Assembly: GCA_030847615.1 (NCBI GenBank)
Contig: JAUMIR010000004.1
Coordinates: 185,630,501 to 185,694,500 of the forward strand
Source of the DNA: Gambelia wislizenii
Lineage: Eukaryota; Chordata; Lepidosauria; Squamata; Crotaphytidae
Direction: 5' to 3'
Length of the DNA: 64,000 bases
How positions within the stretch are numbered: position 1 is the stretch's first letter; every line of letters starts with the position of its first letter. Made by a program: the position numbers and the translations under genes. Below are positions 1 to 8,913 of the stretch, one piece after another. The notes below the pieces were generated by a model, which had not been told where the DNA came from, did no database searches, and saw nothing but the letters and a program-made list of their open reading frames with translations.

Positions 1-338
1 ACGCCCTTCCTCCCCCCCTCAACCTCTCTCTGCCAAACACAACTTTGTTAGGATAGCGCGGCTAGGCATGGCAAAAGGATTTGGAGGCTTCGCAAGTCAA
101 TATTTGATCACAAAGTTAATATTATCTCAAGGCTAACACAGTGTTGTATAAAAAGAGGGAGAGGGAGAGAGAGAGAGGGAGAGAGAGTCCTGTTTTTTAG
201 CAGGAGGAGGAGGCTTGGGGATTGGGTGGGGGACCCACACACAAACAGAGAGAGAGAGAGGGAGAGAGCGAGCGAGACCCACACAGAGACACAGAGAGAG
301 CGACATCCGCGCGCAAACAGAGCGAAGTTGCCATTTAC
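1..338 (-). other. FOXA2 intron, 5' part, with GA/CT-rich simple repeat
   Basis: This sequence follows the FOXA2 splice donor on the minus strand and has no acceptor that I can place, so it is taken as intron running off the window. Positions about 159-190 and 245-300 are almost pure purine on the plus strand (GAGA runs), that is a polypyrimidine CT repeat in the gene's orientation directly after the donor. The apparent open frames across it are low-complexity and are not coding. Confidence 0.75.
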
Positions 339-425
339 CTCCGGCTCGCCGTAGTAGTTGCTCCACTCCGAGTGCTCGTGTCCTTCCATTTTCACGACTC
401 CCAGCATACTGGAAGCGGAGTGCAT
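339..425 (-). CDS. FOXA2: FOXA2 first coding exon (partial gene, continues off the left edge)
   Basis: Read on the minus strand from the ATG at 425-423, this exon encodes 29 residues that begin MHSASSMLG and include KMEGHE and a W-S-x-Y-Y-x-E-P-E ending. This matches the N-terminus of vertebrate FOXA2 (HNF3-beta), a nuclear forkhead pioneer factor for endoderm, floor plate and notochord. The coding stretch stops after GAG at 339 and is followed by GTAAAT at 338-333, a good splice donor at the position where the FOXA2 coding sequence is known to be interrupted. The forkhead domain and C-terminal transactivation regions must lie to the left of position 1. A second in-frame ATG (residue 7) is the start of the shorter known isoform. 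The exon lies in GC-rich sequence. FOXA1 and FOXA3 are less likely because of the MHSASSMLG start. Recognition is by family memory, not by search. Confidence 0.92.
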
Positions 426-960
426 GGCAGTTTAAAATTTAACAGCCACAACAAGCGACGACAGAGGGGGAGAGAGAGCGCGAGCAACCAAAAAAAGAGG
501 GAGAGCGAGGGAGAGGGAGGACAACAGCCCCCTCGGCAGCCCTCCCTCCTTGCCTCCCTCTCTCCCTCCTCCCTGGATCTGTGGGTTGGGGGAGGGGGAG
601 GGGGAAGGGGGGCTCGCTCTTGCTTAGGGTTTGTCTCTGCTGGCAATTGCTGCTGCTGCTTCTACTACTGCTTGGGTGGGTTTCGTCGGGAAGAGTCGCC
701 TGGAGCCGAAGGCAAGGCGGAGGGGGAGGGGGAGGAAGGAGGAGGAGGAGGAGGAAACAAAGTGGTGCAGTGACGTGGGTGCCGGAGTGCTATAGCGGCC
801 GGCGGCCAAGCGAGCCTCCAATCCCCAGGTCCTCGTCCGGCGATTTGAATAATCAGCTCCCACCGAGGGCTTCCCTCGCGGGGCCGCCGGCTGTCCCTTA
901 CGCCTGGCCTTCCGCCTCCTTTTGCGCCACCAGATGATGCATCTCCCCCCCCCCTTCCCA
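426..960 (-). promoter_or_regulatory. FOXA2: FOXA2 5'UTR and proximal promoter, CpG-rich
   Basis: The sequence immediately upstream of the FOXA2 start codon is GC-rich, with many CpGs between about 760 and 930, plus GGA/GGGGA runs at 585-760. It has the composition of a developmental-gene CpG island. The short AAACTGCC just before the ATG looks like a transcribed leader. No convincing TATA box was found and the transcription start cannot be placed. Long overlapping frames on both strands here are compositional artefacts. Confidence 0.7.
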
Positions 961-1058
961 TCCCGAACCTAAGATCACCCTTGCTTTATATTCCGCTGCT
1001 CATGGCATGACTGGGGAGACCACACGTCACCCTCCAATCTTGGTTGGTCTTGCAAAAT

Positions 1059-1275
1059 GTGCCTTCAGGTCGATTCCAACTTATGGAGACCTTCTCCTGG
1101 GATTTTCTTGGCAAGATCTATGATCCAGAGGAGGTTTGTCCTTGCCTTCCTCTGAGGCTGAGAGTGCGTGGCTTGCCCAAGGTCACCGAAGGGGTTTCCA
1201 AGGCTGACTGCGATTCGAGACCTGAGCTCCTTGAATCCTAGACTCAAACCACTGGACCACGCTGGCTCTCTCCAG
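1059..1275 (-). mobile_element. MIR/CORE-type tRNA-derived SINE
   Basis: On the minus strand the copy has a tRNA-like head (CCAGCGTGGTCCAGTGGTTT) and a CORE-like centre (GTGACCTTGGGCAAG), then a 3' part resembling GACTTGAAGGCAC. The B-box region is decayed. It lies only about 100 bp beyond the FOXA2 5'UTR. Confidence 0.75.
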
Positions 1276-1289
1276 TATAGAGGGAGGTG

Positions 1290-1398
1290 TAAAAGTCACA
1301 CAGCCTCAGCCTCAGAAAACCCCTTGATATGGTGCCTTAGGGAAATCCTAAGGAAACGACTTGAAGTCACACAACAACAACAACAACAACAACAACAG
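1290..1398 (+). mobile_element. 3' fragment of the same MIR/CORE-type SINE with (AAC)n tail
   Basis: Only the 3' half is present (AGAAAACCCC through ACGACTTGAAG), ending in a (CAA)n tail at about 1369-1396. It is in the opposite orientation to its two neighbours, so this short stretch is a head-to-tail inverted SINE cluster. Confidence 0.7.
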
Positions 1399-1603
1399 CA
1401 AAGGTTATGTCAACTCCACCCTAACACAGGGTTTTGTTGGCAAGATTTATTCAAAGCAGGTTTGCCATTGCTTTCTTCTGGGGCTCAGAGAGTATGACTT
1501 GCTCAGGGTCACCCCGTGGATTTCCATGGCGGAGCGGGATTCGAACCCTGGTCTCCAGGAGTCCTAGTGCAACATTCAAACGATTACACCACGCTTGTTC
1601 TCC
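1399..1603 (-). mobile_element. MIR/CORE-type SINE, nearly complete
   Basis: The minus strand shows the tRNA-derived head with a well preserved B box (GGTTCGAATCCC, complement at about 1537-1550), then CCATGGAAATCC, then TGACCTTGAGCAAG-like core and GGCAATGGCAAACC. It is better preserved than the copy at 1059-1275. Confidence 0.8.
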
Positions 1604-2195
1604 ACATGACTGAAACCTGTGTGGAGGTTCATAGTTGCGCTTTTCCTTCTTGCTCGGGCGCTTTTAAGCACACGTTCGCTCACTTGTTTTATAGGGCCAA
1701 ATTGTGGCTCATAATGATGATGGTGGTGATGGTGGTGGTGATATCAACCATCTTCCTCCAGTAACACGAGAAGGAGGATATAACATGTTTAATGCTTGCA
1801 GGCATCAATATAAACCAGTAAAAGAAAACACTACTTGTCTCTCATTTATTTCAATGAGAGTTTTAGGCATCCGCTAAAGGCTGCAATCCTATAATTGCTC
1901 GAAACAAGATCGACCAAATTGCTTTAGGACCCCCCTTCACAATTAAGTTATTAAAATCCACGGGATTTGCCAGCGCTCAAATCAGACCTGAAAGAGGGAG
2001 GAAGGATGGACGGAAGGACAAATGGAAGGGACTTTTCATACATTCACCCTGCCTTTACTCTCGATAGAAACTAAACTCAGAGGAGATCTGGGACAACTCC
2101 AGCCCGCAACCCAATTCAACCAGAATGCCTCACAGCAGAGAAATTCGAAGGGATCAGTGATACCATTCACATTGAAACAGAGTGTTGTGGCACAT
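1604..2195. other. Unassigned intergenic stretch
   Basis: I see no gene here. There is a short (GATGGT)n-type microsatellite at about 1712-1742 and a purine-rich patch near 1990-2030. The rest is unassigned. Confidence 0.5.
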
Positions 2196-2330
2196 TAAAA
2201 ACGTGTGTGTGTGTGAATTCAAGTTGCCTCTCGTGGTGACCCCATGAATTTCTCATAGGGTTTTTCTTAGGCAAGGAATACTCTCACTCAGAGGTGGTTT
2301 TGCCAGTTTCTTCCTATGAAATGCAGCCTA
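2196..2330 (-). mobile_element. 3' part of a 5S-rRNA-derived SINE
   Basis: The stretch carries the shared tail of this SINE family: (GT)n, TTCAAGTTGCC, AGGCAAGGAATACTC, AGAGGTGGTTTTGCCAGTT and CCTATGAAATGCAGCCTAC. The same tail follows a recognisable 5S rRNA head in the plus-strand copy at 31676-31900. The 5S head is absent here. Confidence 0.6.
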
Positions 2331-2420
2331 CCTTTAAAAAAAAAAATGTGGCACGAACTCTGCTGGACCACAGACCACTTCATCAGATGCGCGAAGGGCT
2401 CCGTGATTTGGTGTACCTAG
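2331..2420. repeat. Fragment of a dispersed repeat
   Basis: After an A-run, the text TGGACCACAGACCACTTCATCAGATGC resembles a repeat unit common in reptile genomes. Its class cannot be decided from this fragment; a related piece may lie at 20270-20450. Confidence 0.35.
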
Positions 2421-2539
2421 GGTTGAGGAAATCCGAATCTTTAAGATGCCTGAGGATGACCAGATGTTGCTTTTGCTACAAGGCGACCCTTTCCTCCCTC
2501 CACCCCAGCCCCAGGACATGATCTCGATTGACTGTGACG

Positions 2540-3390
2540 TAAAAATTACCCACCCACCATTGTCACTCTAAAACCGGCTTCAGTGCGCGATGGGGGAGGA
2601 GAGACTAGTGCAGATGACGATTATATTTTTCCATTCCAAATGCAGTCATAATTTCGATAGAACAGAACGTGTGTCGGTTCTGTGTATGAACCACCCATTA
2701 GTCGTGATAACCTTAATGGAACCTCCGTGTTTAGGAGCAGTATATCTTGGAGCACCGAACGCGATGTAATGAGAACGCTGGATGAGACAGACACCCCTGT
2801 GGCCTGACTCAGGAAAACGGTCCTTTGCCTGGCGAGGCTTGTGGTGGGCGAGCGGTGCCTTCTGCTGCGTTTGCCACTCTAATGCCACTTGCTGCCGTGG
2901 CGCTTCTGGCAACTTCTAGGCCAGAAGCCGGCCGCGGCCAGCCACCCCCTCCCCGATCCCTCCTGGGCTGTCCGGACAGGTCGTCGCAAGCGAGCCAGGT
3001 TTTACCCGGCAGCCTCGGGGGCCACCCGCAACATTTCGTAACTAAAACAAACAGCCTCCGAGTCTCTGGGCGAGGACCGTTCCGGGCAGGCACCAAACCG
3101 CCGAGGAGTCTGGCAATGCGGTTTCTGACAGCCGCCTTCCACAATGCCTTGCCCCAAGCCGCTTGCCCAACCGCTGGCACCGAAAGCCAAAGGCAAGCGG
3201 GAAGGAAGCCAGCCCCGAAGCAAGAAATCACTCGGCAACGGCTCCTTGCAGGTGACTGGCAGGCAGGGCAAGGTGGAGGGGGGCTGCCTCCTGGTCAACC
3301 TATGCAGGGCACGCAAGGCTGGGCCACTTCCCCCCTCCGTCGATCCGCACCGTTGACTCTGAGAAGTGTGTTTGGAAAAGCCTTTCTCTA
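2540..3390. promoter_or_regulatory. CpG-rich non-repetitive block upstream of FOXA2
   Basis: Between about 2820 and 3340 the sequence is GC-rich with many CpGs and no repeat signature, unlike the surrounding transposon-rich DNA. Frames of 193 and 140 codons exist on opposite strands but show no recognisable domain and overlap each other, as expected by chance in GC-rich DNA. A distal CpG island, alternative FOXA2 first exon or enhancer is possible. This is inference from composition only. Confidence 0.4.
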
Positions 3391-3393
3391 CAG

Positions 3394-3529
3394 CAGGGCT
3401 TTCTAAACTTTAGTCCTCCTGATGTTTTGGACTTCAACTCCCAGAAGTCCCAGCCAGCTTGGCCAGCAGTCAGGAATTCTGGGAGCTGAAGTCCAAAACA
3501 TCTGGAGGCCCAAAGTTTGGAAACTACTG
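3394..3529. mobile_element. Short palindromic hAT-like MITE
   Basis: The two ends are inverted copies (CAGGGCTTTCTAAACTTT and AAAGTTTGGAAACTACTG) and the middle folds back on itself around ACTCCCAGAAGTCCCAGC. A close relative at 15270-15357 has an 8-bp target duplication, which supports the hAT assignment. No clear duplication is visible around this copy. Confidence 0.65.
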
Positions 3530-3792
3530 CTTACCCACGCACAACTCGGGGATCCCTCCGCCACCCTACACCCACTACAACGCTCAGAATGGGCCATACT
3601 GGCGACAGGGAGGTGGTGAGGATTTCTGGGAGTTATAGTTCAAAAGAGAGGACCCTTCTCAGGGGTTTGGTCCTGCCCTAACATCTGTTGAAGTTGATGG
3701 GACTCTAGAAAGTGCTCTGGGGTATTCCAGTCTTGGTGGCCTGGATTTTGCTTCAAGGTTGCCAGATCTAAATGTTGGACTGGTTTTGGTAT
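3530..3792. other. Unassigned stretch
   Basis: No gene or repeat was recognised between the MITE and the copia LTR. Confidence 0.5.
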
Positions 3793-4189
3793 TAACATTA
3801 AGCAGATTGCAGCAGTCCCCCAGTGCTGTATGAACTTCTGGTACAAGACAGGATATAAAACATTCTGGATGCTCAGTAAAGTTATAAAGCAGAACTTACA
3901 TTTATTACAGCAGAGAAGACATCTTTGATAAGAAAAGTAGATAGAAGAGAGTTACCTGACTTAGATGCAAGAGTCCCTAAAGCTGACTCTCATGCGTGCT
4001 TGTAAGAGATCTAGAGGCTGGTCTGCCTCATGTTGCTAGCTTCTCAGACAAAGGGTTGTAAAACAATAAACCACTTGGGGGAAAGAAGGAGGGGAAGTTA
4101 CCTCTGCATGTAAACAGGAAGTAAATACAGGTCAGAAACACACTCACACTGTCATAAACAAGCGTTGATGCTTCTTCACTTCTAACACC
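3793..4189 (-). repeat. 3' LTR of the older copia element (copia-1)
   Basis: This LTR is closely related to the LTR fragment at 11375-11567 and to the solo LTR at 42826-43247, sharing AAGCAGATTGCAG, GACTCTCATGC, CTGCCTCATGTTGCT and GATGCTTCTTCACTTC. On the minus strand it begins TGTTAGAAGTGAAG, directly after a polypurine run (complement of 4190-4205). The inner edge is therefore well placed; the outer edge near 3793 is taken from alignment with the solo LTR. Confidence 0.75.
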
Positions 4190-5909
4190 CCTTCTCAGCC
4201 ACCTCTTCAAGTTCACAAGATTCATCTTCTCTCTCAGGAACTGGAAGTGGTCTCTAGGGAGTGGCTTAGTGAGAATGCCTGCTATCATTTGCCTAGATGG
4301 ACAATACTTCATCTCAATAAACTCCTTCTCTTGTAGATCTCTCAACAAGTGATGCTTCACATCAATGTGTTTCCTGCACGAATTGACTCTCCCAGTTTTT
4401 GAGAGTTTTATGTTGCTTTGGTTGTCTTCATGGAGCTCTACAGGTTTTGATTCAATTATTCCAAGTTCCTCTAGCAATTGGCATGGCCACATAAGCTGAC
4501 ATGCTTGAGCAGCTGATGTATATCCTGCTTCAGCAGAGGAGAGTGCTACAGCTTGTTGCTTCTTGCTTATCCAGCTCACCACTCCATCTCCATAGAAGAA
4601 CAGGTTTCCGCTGGTGGATTTACAATCTGTAAGGCCTTCAGCCCAATCTGCATCTGTGTAAGCTACTAGTCTGGGACTGCTGGTGACTTGTAGCTTTATC
4701 TTTAAGTGTGCAGTACCTTTTAAGCCCACTCTATTTACTGCATTCTAATCCTTTCTTCTTGGTGAGCTTGTTTTTCTCTAAAGAATTCCAACTGCTGAAG
4801 CAATATCTGATCTCGTGGAGGTGGCTAGGTACAGCAGCTTTCCTATAGCACTGCTGTATTTATTATTATTTGGTAGAGGCTCACTGTGATCATCTGTCTT
4901 AAAGTAGGCTGCTTCCATAGGTGTGGCCACTGGATTGGCCTCCTTGAGTTTTAGGTATTCCGTGACTTCACAAATCTTTTGCTCTTTACTGAGGAGATAG
5001 CTTCCATCTTCCCCTCTCTCTACTTCCATTCCCAGATAATAAGTGATGTCTCCTAGTCTTTTCACTTCTATCTCATTATTTAGGTGGTTTAAGATTTCTT
5101 CACAATCAGTCTCATCTTGGTAAAATCAAATCATCAACATAAGTCAAAACGTAGGTCCACTTGTCATCTTTGTATCGTGTGTAGAGACAGGGATCAGCTT
5201 TGCCTTGAGCAAAGCCTTCCTTGATTAGCATCTCATTTAGTTTTTCATTCCAAGCTCTTTCAAATGCAGGAGGTTGTTCCATGTAGATCTCTTCCTTGAG
5301 TTGTGTATTTAAGAAAGCTGTCCAGACATCCAAGTGTTCAAAATGCATTTTTCTGGATGCTGCCACTCTCAAAAGTGTTCTTATTGTCTTAAATGCTCTG
5401 GCATACAATTTCCCATCTTGGGTCACTGTGCATAAGTCTCCACTGAAATGCACTTCAAAGCCCTTGTCTATTAGAACTGAAACACTCAGAATATTTCCAT
5501 CCAGGGCTGGAGCATACAACACACCTGTTGCTTTGACAGGATTATTGCCATATTCTGTGTTACAGTGCAAGATGCAATGGCCCTTCCCTTTCACAGACAA
5601 GCTCTACCCATCAGCAACTTTAATATTTCCAGCTTCACAGGGAGTCATATCACTGAAAAAGTCTTATTGTGATACCATATGGCTACTTGCCCCCGAGTCT
5701 GTAAGAATAATTCCATCATTAGACTGACTCTGGGTTGCTGTAAAACTTATAATTGTGAGGACCACCTGAACCAGTGTGCCTTTAATCACCTCCTCTGTCA
5801 TCCTGTTCTGGTTGCTTTGTAGACTGCCTTTGTCTAAGGTACAATTGGCTGTTTTTTCAAGTTTCCTATGGCTACACAGTCCTTCCAGAGATGCCCCAAC
5901 TGGCCACAT
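4028..5909 (-). pseudogene. Copia-1 pol remnant: protease, reverse transcriptase, RNase H (broken)
   Basis: Four minus-strand blocks can be read. Block 5909-5664 ends with a protease motif (TDSGASSHM). Block 5600-5112 starts in the region after the protease and then jumps straight into the middle of reverse transcriptase (MHFEHLDVWTAFLN, then YVDDLIL). Block 5065-4778 is the RT C-terminus (DITYYLGMEVER, RSDIASAVG). Block 4729-4028 is RNase H (YTDADWAEG, ALSSAEAGY, HEDNQSN, KHIDVKHH). The integrase and the start of RT are missing, apparently by an internal deletion near 5385. Frameshifts and stops separate the blocks, so it is not functional. It is a Ty1/copia-type retrotransposon, a different family from the one inserted into it. 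Confidence 0.85.
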
Positions 5910-5948
5910 TCATAACATCAGGCTGCTTCTCTCATTGGCTGCTGAGAT

Positions 5949-6450
5949 TGTTAGGGAAAATGGGTGTTGTAATTAAAATCCATGAGCCCTTTTTAGATAA
6001 TTTTAATCACCAGGCAAAAACAGCCAGCTAGTCTTGCTGAAGGTTGTAAATCTGTCAGGATTGGCACCCTGGTTCTCTTGATCCTGGCCTTTTCAAGGCT
6101 AGGTAAACAGAGTAGAGATGGGAATAGTTACTTTTGTTTCTCAGAGTGAATTGAATGTCTTGTAAGCTTTCCATTATAAAAGCAGGAGAGAACTTTGGTG
6201 TATGCAATGCAAGCTGCTTTTTTTCTTTTAGTTTTGAAGAAACCTTAGAGAGACACAGCAGCAGAAATGAATCCTCTGTGTATTTTGTTTAACTTGTTAA
6301 TCCTGTAATAAAGCTATGGAAGTTTTTTGGACTCTATTAGCTTTTTACCAGAGATATGCAATCCTTTTGCTCAAAGCTTACGCCTTCTGCTGAAACTCTG
6401 CAACAGTCTCACTGCCTTGCCAGGCAGAGTGAGCATTGTATTCCATGAGA
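5949..6450 (+). repeat. 5' LTR of copia-2
   Basis: It starts TGTTAGGGAAAATGGG and is repeated at 10780-11277. A promoter-like TATAAA lies at 6175-6180 and a polyadenylation signal AATAAAG at 6307-6313, consistent with U3-R-U5 order. The inner boundary is fixed by the primer binding site at 6451. Confidence 0.88.
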
Positions 6451-6462
6451 GGTTATGGGCCC
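6451..6462 (+). other. Primer binding site complementary to the anticodon region of initiator tRNA-Met
   Basis: GGTTATGGGCCC is the exact 12-nt complement of the anticodon stem-loop segment of vertebrate initiator tRNA-Met and begins immediately after the 5' LTR. Priming from a half-tRNA-Met rather than the tRNA 3' end is known for Drosophila copia. The match therefore supports both the LTR boundary and the copia-type mechanism. Confidence 0.8.
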
Positions 6463-6836
6463 GGATTTTGCAGCAGAGTGGCTGGCTCGAGACTTTTAAT
6501 GAGCCTGAAAGCGTTTTATGGCTGCAGATTGTTAGAGTCCAAGCTGAGGGGCTCTTAATAAGTGGCACAGTGGGCATTATTGCTATTCTGGTGTGACTCC
6601 TAAGCTGTGGATTTAACTTTGGAAGCTGTTTGGAGCTGTTGGAGTTCTTTGTCTGTGCCTGGCAAAAGTTTGACCAAGCTGACAAGCCAGAACAGAGAAA
6701 ATCACTAAATCCTGGAATTTGAGAATGCCTTTGGAGAGCTGTTGAGATGAAACTATTTGCAGGGCCCCGGCTGGTAAGCTACCCATGCTAGAACAGCAGG
6801 TATTGGGCTGAGAAGGGCCTGGATAGTTTATAGACA

Positions 6837-7571
6837 ATGTCTCAAAGTTTGGCACGCATTCCTTTCCAAAAATTAAATGATAAATATTATCATTTGTGGG
6901 CTGTGAAGATGGAAGCCTATTTGCACCAACAACTGATACATACCCCTATTTTAGCTACTCCAGGGCAGGGTGCTACAGCTGCTCAATTGCAAGCTCAGGA
7001 ACGAGGTAAGGCTTCACTCATTTTGGGAACTGAAGACAGCCAGCTGGTTATGTGCGAGGCTGTGCTTCAGCTCAGGAAATATGGCAGGCACTGAGGCAAG
7101 TTTATGTCCATGCCGGGATGGGGTCACAACTCATGTTGATGAGAAAGCTTTACAGACTTAGATTACAGCCTGACGGGGACATCGCTAGTCATATTGCTTT
7201 ATTGAGAGAATATTTCGATCGTCTCCAGGAAGTGAATGTGGACTTCACAGAATGGGACAAATGTTTCCTTCTCCTGTCATCTCTCACCAAAAATTATTTT
7301 AGCCTAGTTCACAGTTTAGAAGATTTACCAGCAGCAAATTTGACCATTAATTTTATTACTCTTTGTTTATTAGAGGAGGAGGTGAAACACTTTGAACATA
7401 AACAAGGTTTACAAACTTCTAAGGCTTTACAGCTGAAGACCCACAGTTCCACAAATGGCCCAGTAGATGGCTCCAAAGACTGCAGTAAGGGTGAAGTTCC
7501 TGCTTTTGCTGTAAAAGGAAAAAAGTTGCTGGAACTGCGGTAAAGAGGGACATTTTGCCAAAGATTGCAAA
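6837..7571 (+). pseudogene. Copia-2 gag (frameshifted)
   Basis: The product would be the capsid/nucleocapsid protein. It starts at 6837 with a copia Gag signature (FQKLNDKYYHLWAVKMEAYL) and runs to about 7094. It then shifts frame into 7052-7543, which has the UBN2-type gag region (EIWQALRQVY, LREYFDRLQE, LEEEVKHFE). A third frame carries the CCHC zinc knuckle CWNCGKEGHFAKDC at about 7527-7568. At least two frameshifts break the gene. Confidence 0.82.
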
Positions 7572-7599
7572 ATTTAAAATGAGAAAAAAGGTGGTAAAA

Positions 7600-8900
7600 C
7601 TAAAAAATCTAGGTTCAGCATGACTGTCTCTGCAGTTGTTTTACAAGCTACAAAGGAACAAAAATTATAGCTCAGCAGCTGGGCCATCGATTCTGGGTGT
7701 AACCAACATATCTCCAACTCTAAGGACAACTTTAAAGACTTTAAAGTGACTAAGCCTTGTAATGTGAGTTTAGCTGATGGGTCAAAGTCAAAATGTTTGG
7801 GTAAAGGCACATGTTTTATACAATGTTTAAACATGGATGTAAAAAATGTCCAGTTTGTTCCTAGTTTAAAAATGTGTTTGCTTTCTGTTGCCAAGTTGAC
7901 ACAGGAGGGCTGTGAGGTACAGTTTAAAGGGAACAAATGTTTTGTTTTGAAAAATGGTGCCTTTTTGGCTGAGGGTGTGTTTCATAACCAATTGTATTAT
8001 ATGTATAATTGTGTGCAGGAACCTCAAACTGGTGCGGTGATGGCAAAATCTCCCATGCATGACAATTGTGTGCACTTGATGCATTGGAGATTTGGTCATG
8101 CTAGCTTTAAAGTTCTTAAGCAGATGCCTGAAATGGTAGATGGTCTGAATGTGAGAGGGTGTCAAATGTACCTGGATTATCGGGTTTGTAAACAATCCTT
8201 TTCCCAAACATAGTGACAGGAAGTCCAAAAGAATTCTTGAGTTGATTCATATGGAACTGACTGCCCCCTATCCAACATCCTTGGGATGAACCTAGTATGT
8301 CCTAGTACTTGTAGATGATTTCAGTAGTTTCTCCTTTGTGTTCTTACTCAAGAGTAAGGATGAAACTTTTCAGATTTTCAGAGATTGGGTAGCTTATGTT
8401 GAGAGACATTTCTCTCAGAAGCTGTCATCCCTCCAGTCAGATAGGGGAGGAGAATTCATGTTAAGTGAGATCCAAAAGTGGCTAAAGGGAATTTTTCATA
8501 GGTTGACTCCCCCTTTTTCCCGTCCCAGAATGGGGTAGCAGAGAGAAAAATTGGTATTTTTCAGACAATTAAAGGTAGCCTGATGTTTGATGTAAACATT
8601 GAACAGAAGTACTGGGGAGAAGCCATGTTGATGACTAATTATTTGAGTAACCGCTTGCCAAGTTCTGTGGTCTCAAATACCCCTTTTTCATGTTTTATGG
8701 CAAGAAGCCGTCTGTAAAGCACATTAGGGTCTTTGGATCCTATGCATGGGTAAACATTCCCAAGGCAAGAAATAAGAAAGAAGAAACATTCCCAGGAAAG
8801 AAGGGGGAGCCCAAAGCTAGGAGGCTAAGATTCCTGGGCTATGAGCAGGCAAGCAAAGCATGGCATTTTGCCCTTAAAATGGGAAAGTTTTAATTTCCAG
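7600..8900 (+). pseudogene. Copia-2 protease and integrase (frameshifted)
   Basis: The retroviral-type aspartic protease motif (WAIDSGCNQHIS) lies near 7680-7715. It is followed at 7746-8213 by the gag-pre-integrase region (VSLADGSKSKC, FVPSLKMCLLSVAKL) and a zinc-binding-like WRFGHAS. The integrase core is seen at 8338-8538 (LQSDRGGEF) and just downstream (NGVAERK around 8529). An integrase C-terminal piece at 8690-8893 has VKHIRVFGSYAWV. Several frame changes separate these blocks. Confidence 0.82.
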
Positions 8901-8913
8901 AAGTGCTCAGTTC

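Noticed and set aside
222..773. 183-codon plus-strand frame in the FOXA2 region
   Set aside because: It is low-complexity (Arg, Glu, Gly runs from GA repeats) and antisense to the real exon.
1537..1603. tRNA gene
   Set aside because: The B box belongs to a tRNA-derived SINE; there is no complete cloverleaf and the body is MIR/CORE-like.
2825..3406. 193-codon plus-strand and 140-codon minus-strand frames
   Set aside because: They overlap on opposite strands, have no recognisable domain and lie in GC-rich DNA where chance frames are long.
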